From positions 1,736,001 through 1,800,000 of the forward strand of contig CAVSJI010000001.1 in assembly GCA_963728365.1 (NCBI GenBank): 64,000 nt of DNA, in the 5' to 3' direction. A program made the translations under genes and the position numbers. The DNA is from VRUE01 sp963728365 (GTDB taxonomy: Bacteria > Actinomycetota > Thermoleophilia > Solirubrobacterales > 70-9). Shown one piece after another: positions 63,573 to 64,000 of the stretch. Under the pieces are notes generated by a model. That model ran no database searches and had not been told where the DNA came from. It worked only from the letters and a program-made list of their open reading frames with translations. The stretch's first letter is position 1; each line of letters starts with the position of its first letter.

Positions 63573-64000
63573 TCGGTTTCCGGTCCGCAGCCGGTGGCCG
63601 TCGGGGTTTCTTTGTCGGGCGGGATCACGGGGATTTCGCTGGTGCGCGGGATATTTGCCCCGCGCAGCGTCGTCTGGATGTAGGGCTTGGCGGCCGCGGC
63701 GCCGTTGGCCAGTTCGGCGCCGTTGCAGGAGATCATGATCAGCCCCCGGCCGACCACGCCGCTCGGGTCCTCGAGGTTGAAGCTGGCGTTGCTGTCGTGG
63801 TTGAGCCAGGGCAGGTAGAAGAGGAAGCTCTGCTTCGAGCCCTTCGGCTTGTAGGCGAGCTCGTTGAGGAAGCTGTTGAAGGCGCCGAGCGAGTTGCCGA
63901 ACCCGCGCACCGACTTGGCGAAATCGGCCGAGCCCTGCTTGGCGTGGGTCAGCACCGGCCGGGTGGTGCGGGTGAAGGGGCGGATCTGATCGCGGACCGG
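63569..64000 (-). CDS. MCE-family protein, 5' part outside window
   Basis: The C-terminal 143 residues of a gene that enters from the right edge. The region PVRDQIRPFTRTTRPVLTHA, then FLNELAYKPKGSKQSFLFYL and PWLNHDSNASFNLEDPSG, matches the C-terminal half of actinobacterial Mce proteins. It is the upstream partner of the next mce gene. Confidence 0.82.
   Translation of the reverse strand, partial: PVRDQIRPFTRTTRPVLTHAKQGSADFAKSVRGFGNSLGAFNSFLNELAYKPKGSKQSFLFYLPWLNHDSNASFNLEDPSGVVGRGLIMISCNGAELANGAAAAKPYIQTTLRGANIPRTSEIPVIPPDKETPTATGCGPETE

Overview
The window is chromosomal DNA of a very high-GC Gram-positive bacterium. The gene families point to Actinomycetota, most likely class Thermoleophilia (Solirubrobacter-like): leaderless-type promoters, GTG/TTG starts, MCE proteins, a secreted NHL-type protein with an Arg/Lys-rich C-terminal tail, a TreT-type trehalose synthase, and a ccmABCD-hemA-hemC-cobA/hemD block. 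The taxonomy is inferred from gene content; no rRNA gene is present.

Layout. 1-7.2 kb: the end of an enolase-superfamily gene, a ferritin framed by inverted repeats, two tandem S51 peptidases, glutamate decarboxylase and three consecutive TetR regulators. 7.2-17.4 kb: an ECF sigma factor, methyltransferases, an SGNH/acyltransferase-3 pair, rarA, an aldehyde dehydrogenase and an ATP-grasp/methyltransferase pair. 17.5-24.8 kb: haem export and c-type cytochrome genes (ccmA-D), then tetrapyrrole synthesis (hemA, hemC, cobA-hemD) and birA. 24.7-33.4 kb: an SF2 helicase, a TlpA-like lipoprotein, nfeD-slipin-galT, a large secreted protein and a decayed nucleotidyltransferase. 33.47-35.77 kb: a decayed 2.2-kb integrative element in tRNA-Arg(CCT), bounded by a 40-bp direct repeat. 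35.8-46.6 kb: NYN, YceH, PyrE, L,D-transpeptidase, CPBP, MscS, PBP1, a GT-C mannosyltransferase, an LPG-synthase-like flippase and ThiL. 46.7-52.3 kb: a two-component system with an HtrA protease, then two convergent trehalose synthesis genes. 53-55.8 kb: rpsF-ssb-rpsR-rplI. 55.8-64 kb: a fourth TetR, purA, a DnaC-like ATPase, dnaB and the start of an mce cluster.

The most unusual feature is a set of interspersed palindromic elements. Family A (eight copies) has a conserved core beginning CTYAACTTTTTCG and ending CGAAAAAGTACAAG. Families B, C and D have other cores. In every copy the core sits between outer arms of 15-31 bp that are complementary to each other but differ completely between copies. 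In several copies the arms run into the coding ends of neighbouring genes, so two convergent genes can share the same C-terminal residues or the same stop codon. Smaller palindromes of the same style sit in frame inside cobA, birA, galT, ccmD and a mannosyltransferase gene. I read this as mobile or templated elements that copy their flank in inverted orientation, or that insert at hairpin tips. No enzyme for this is encoded in the window.

A second window-wide pattern is a TANNNT box 6-10 nt upstream of about a dozen start codons with no Shine-Dalgarno sequence, which suggests widespread leaderless transcripts.
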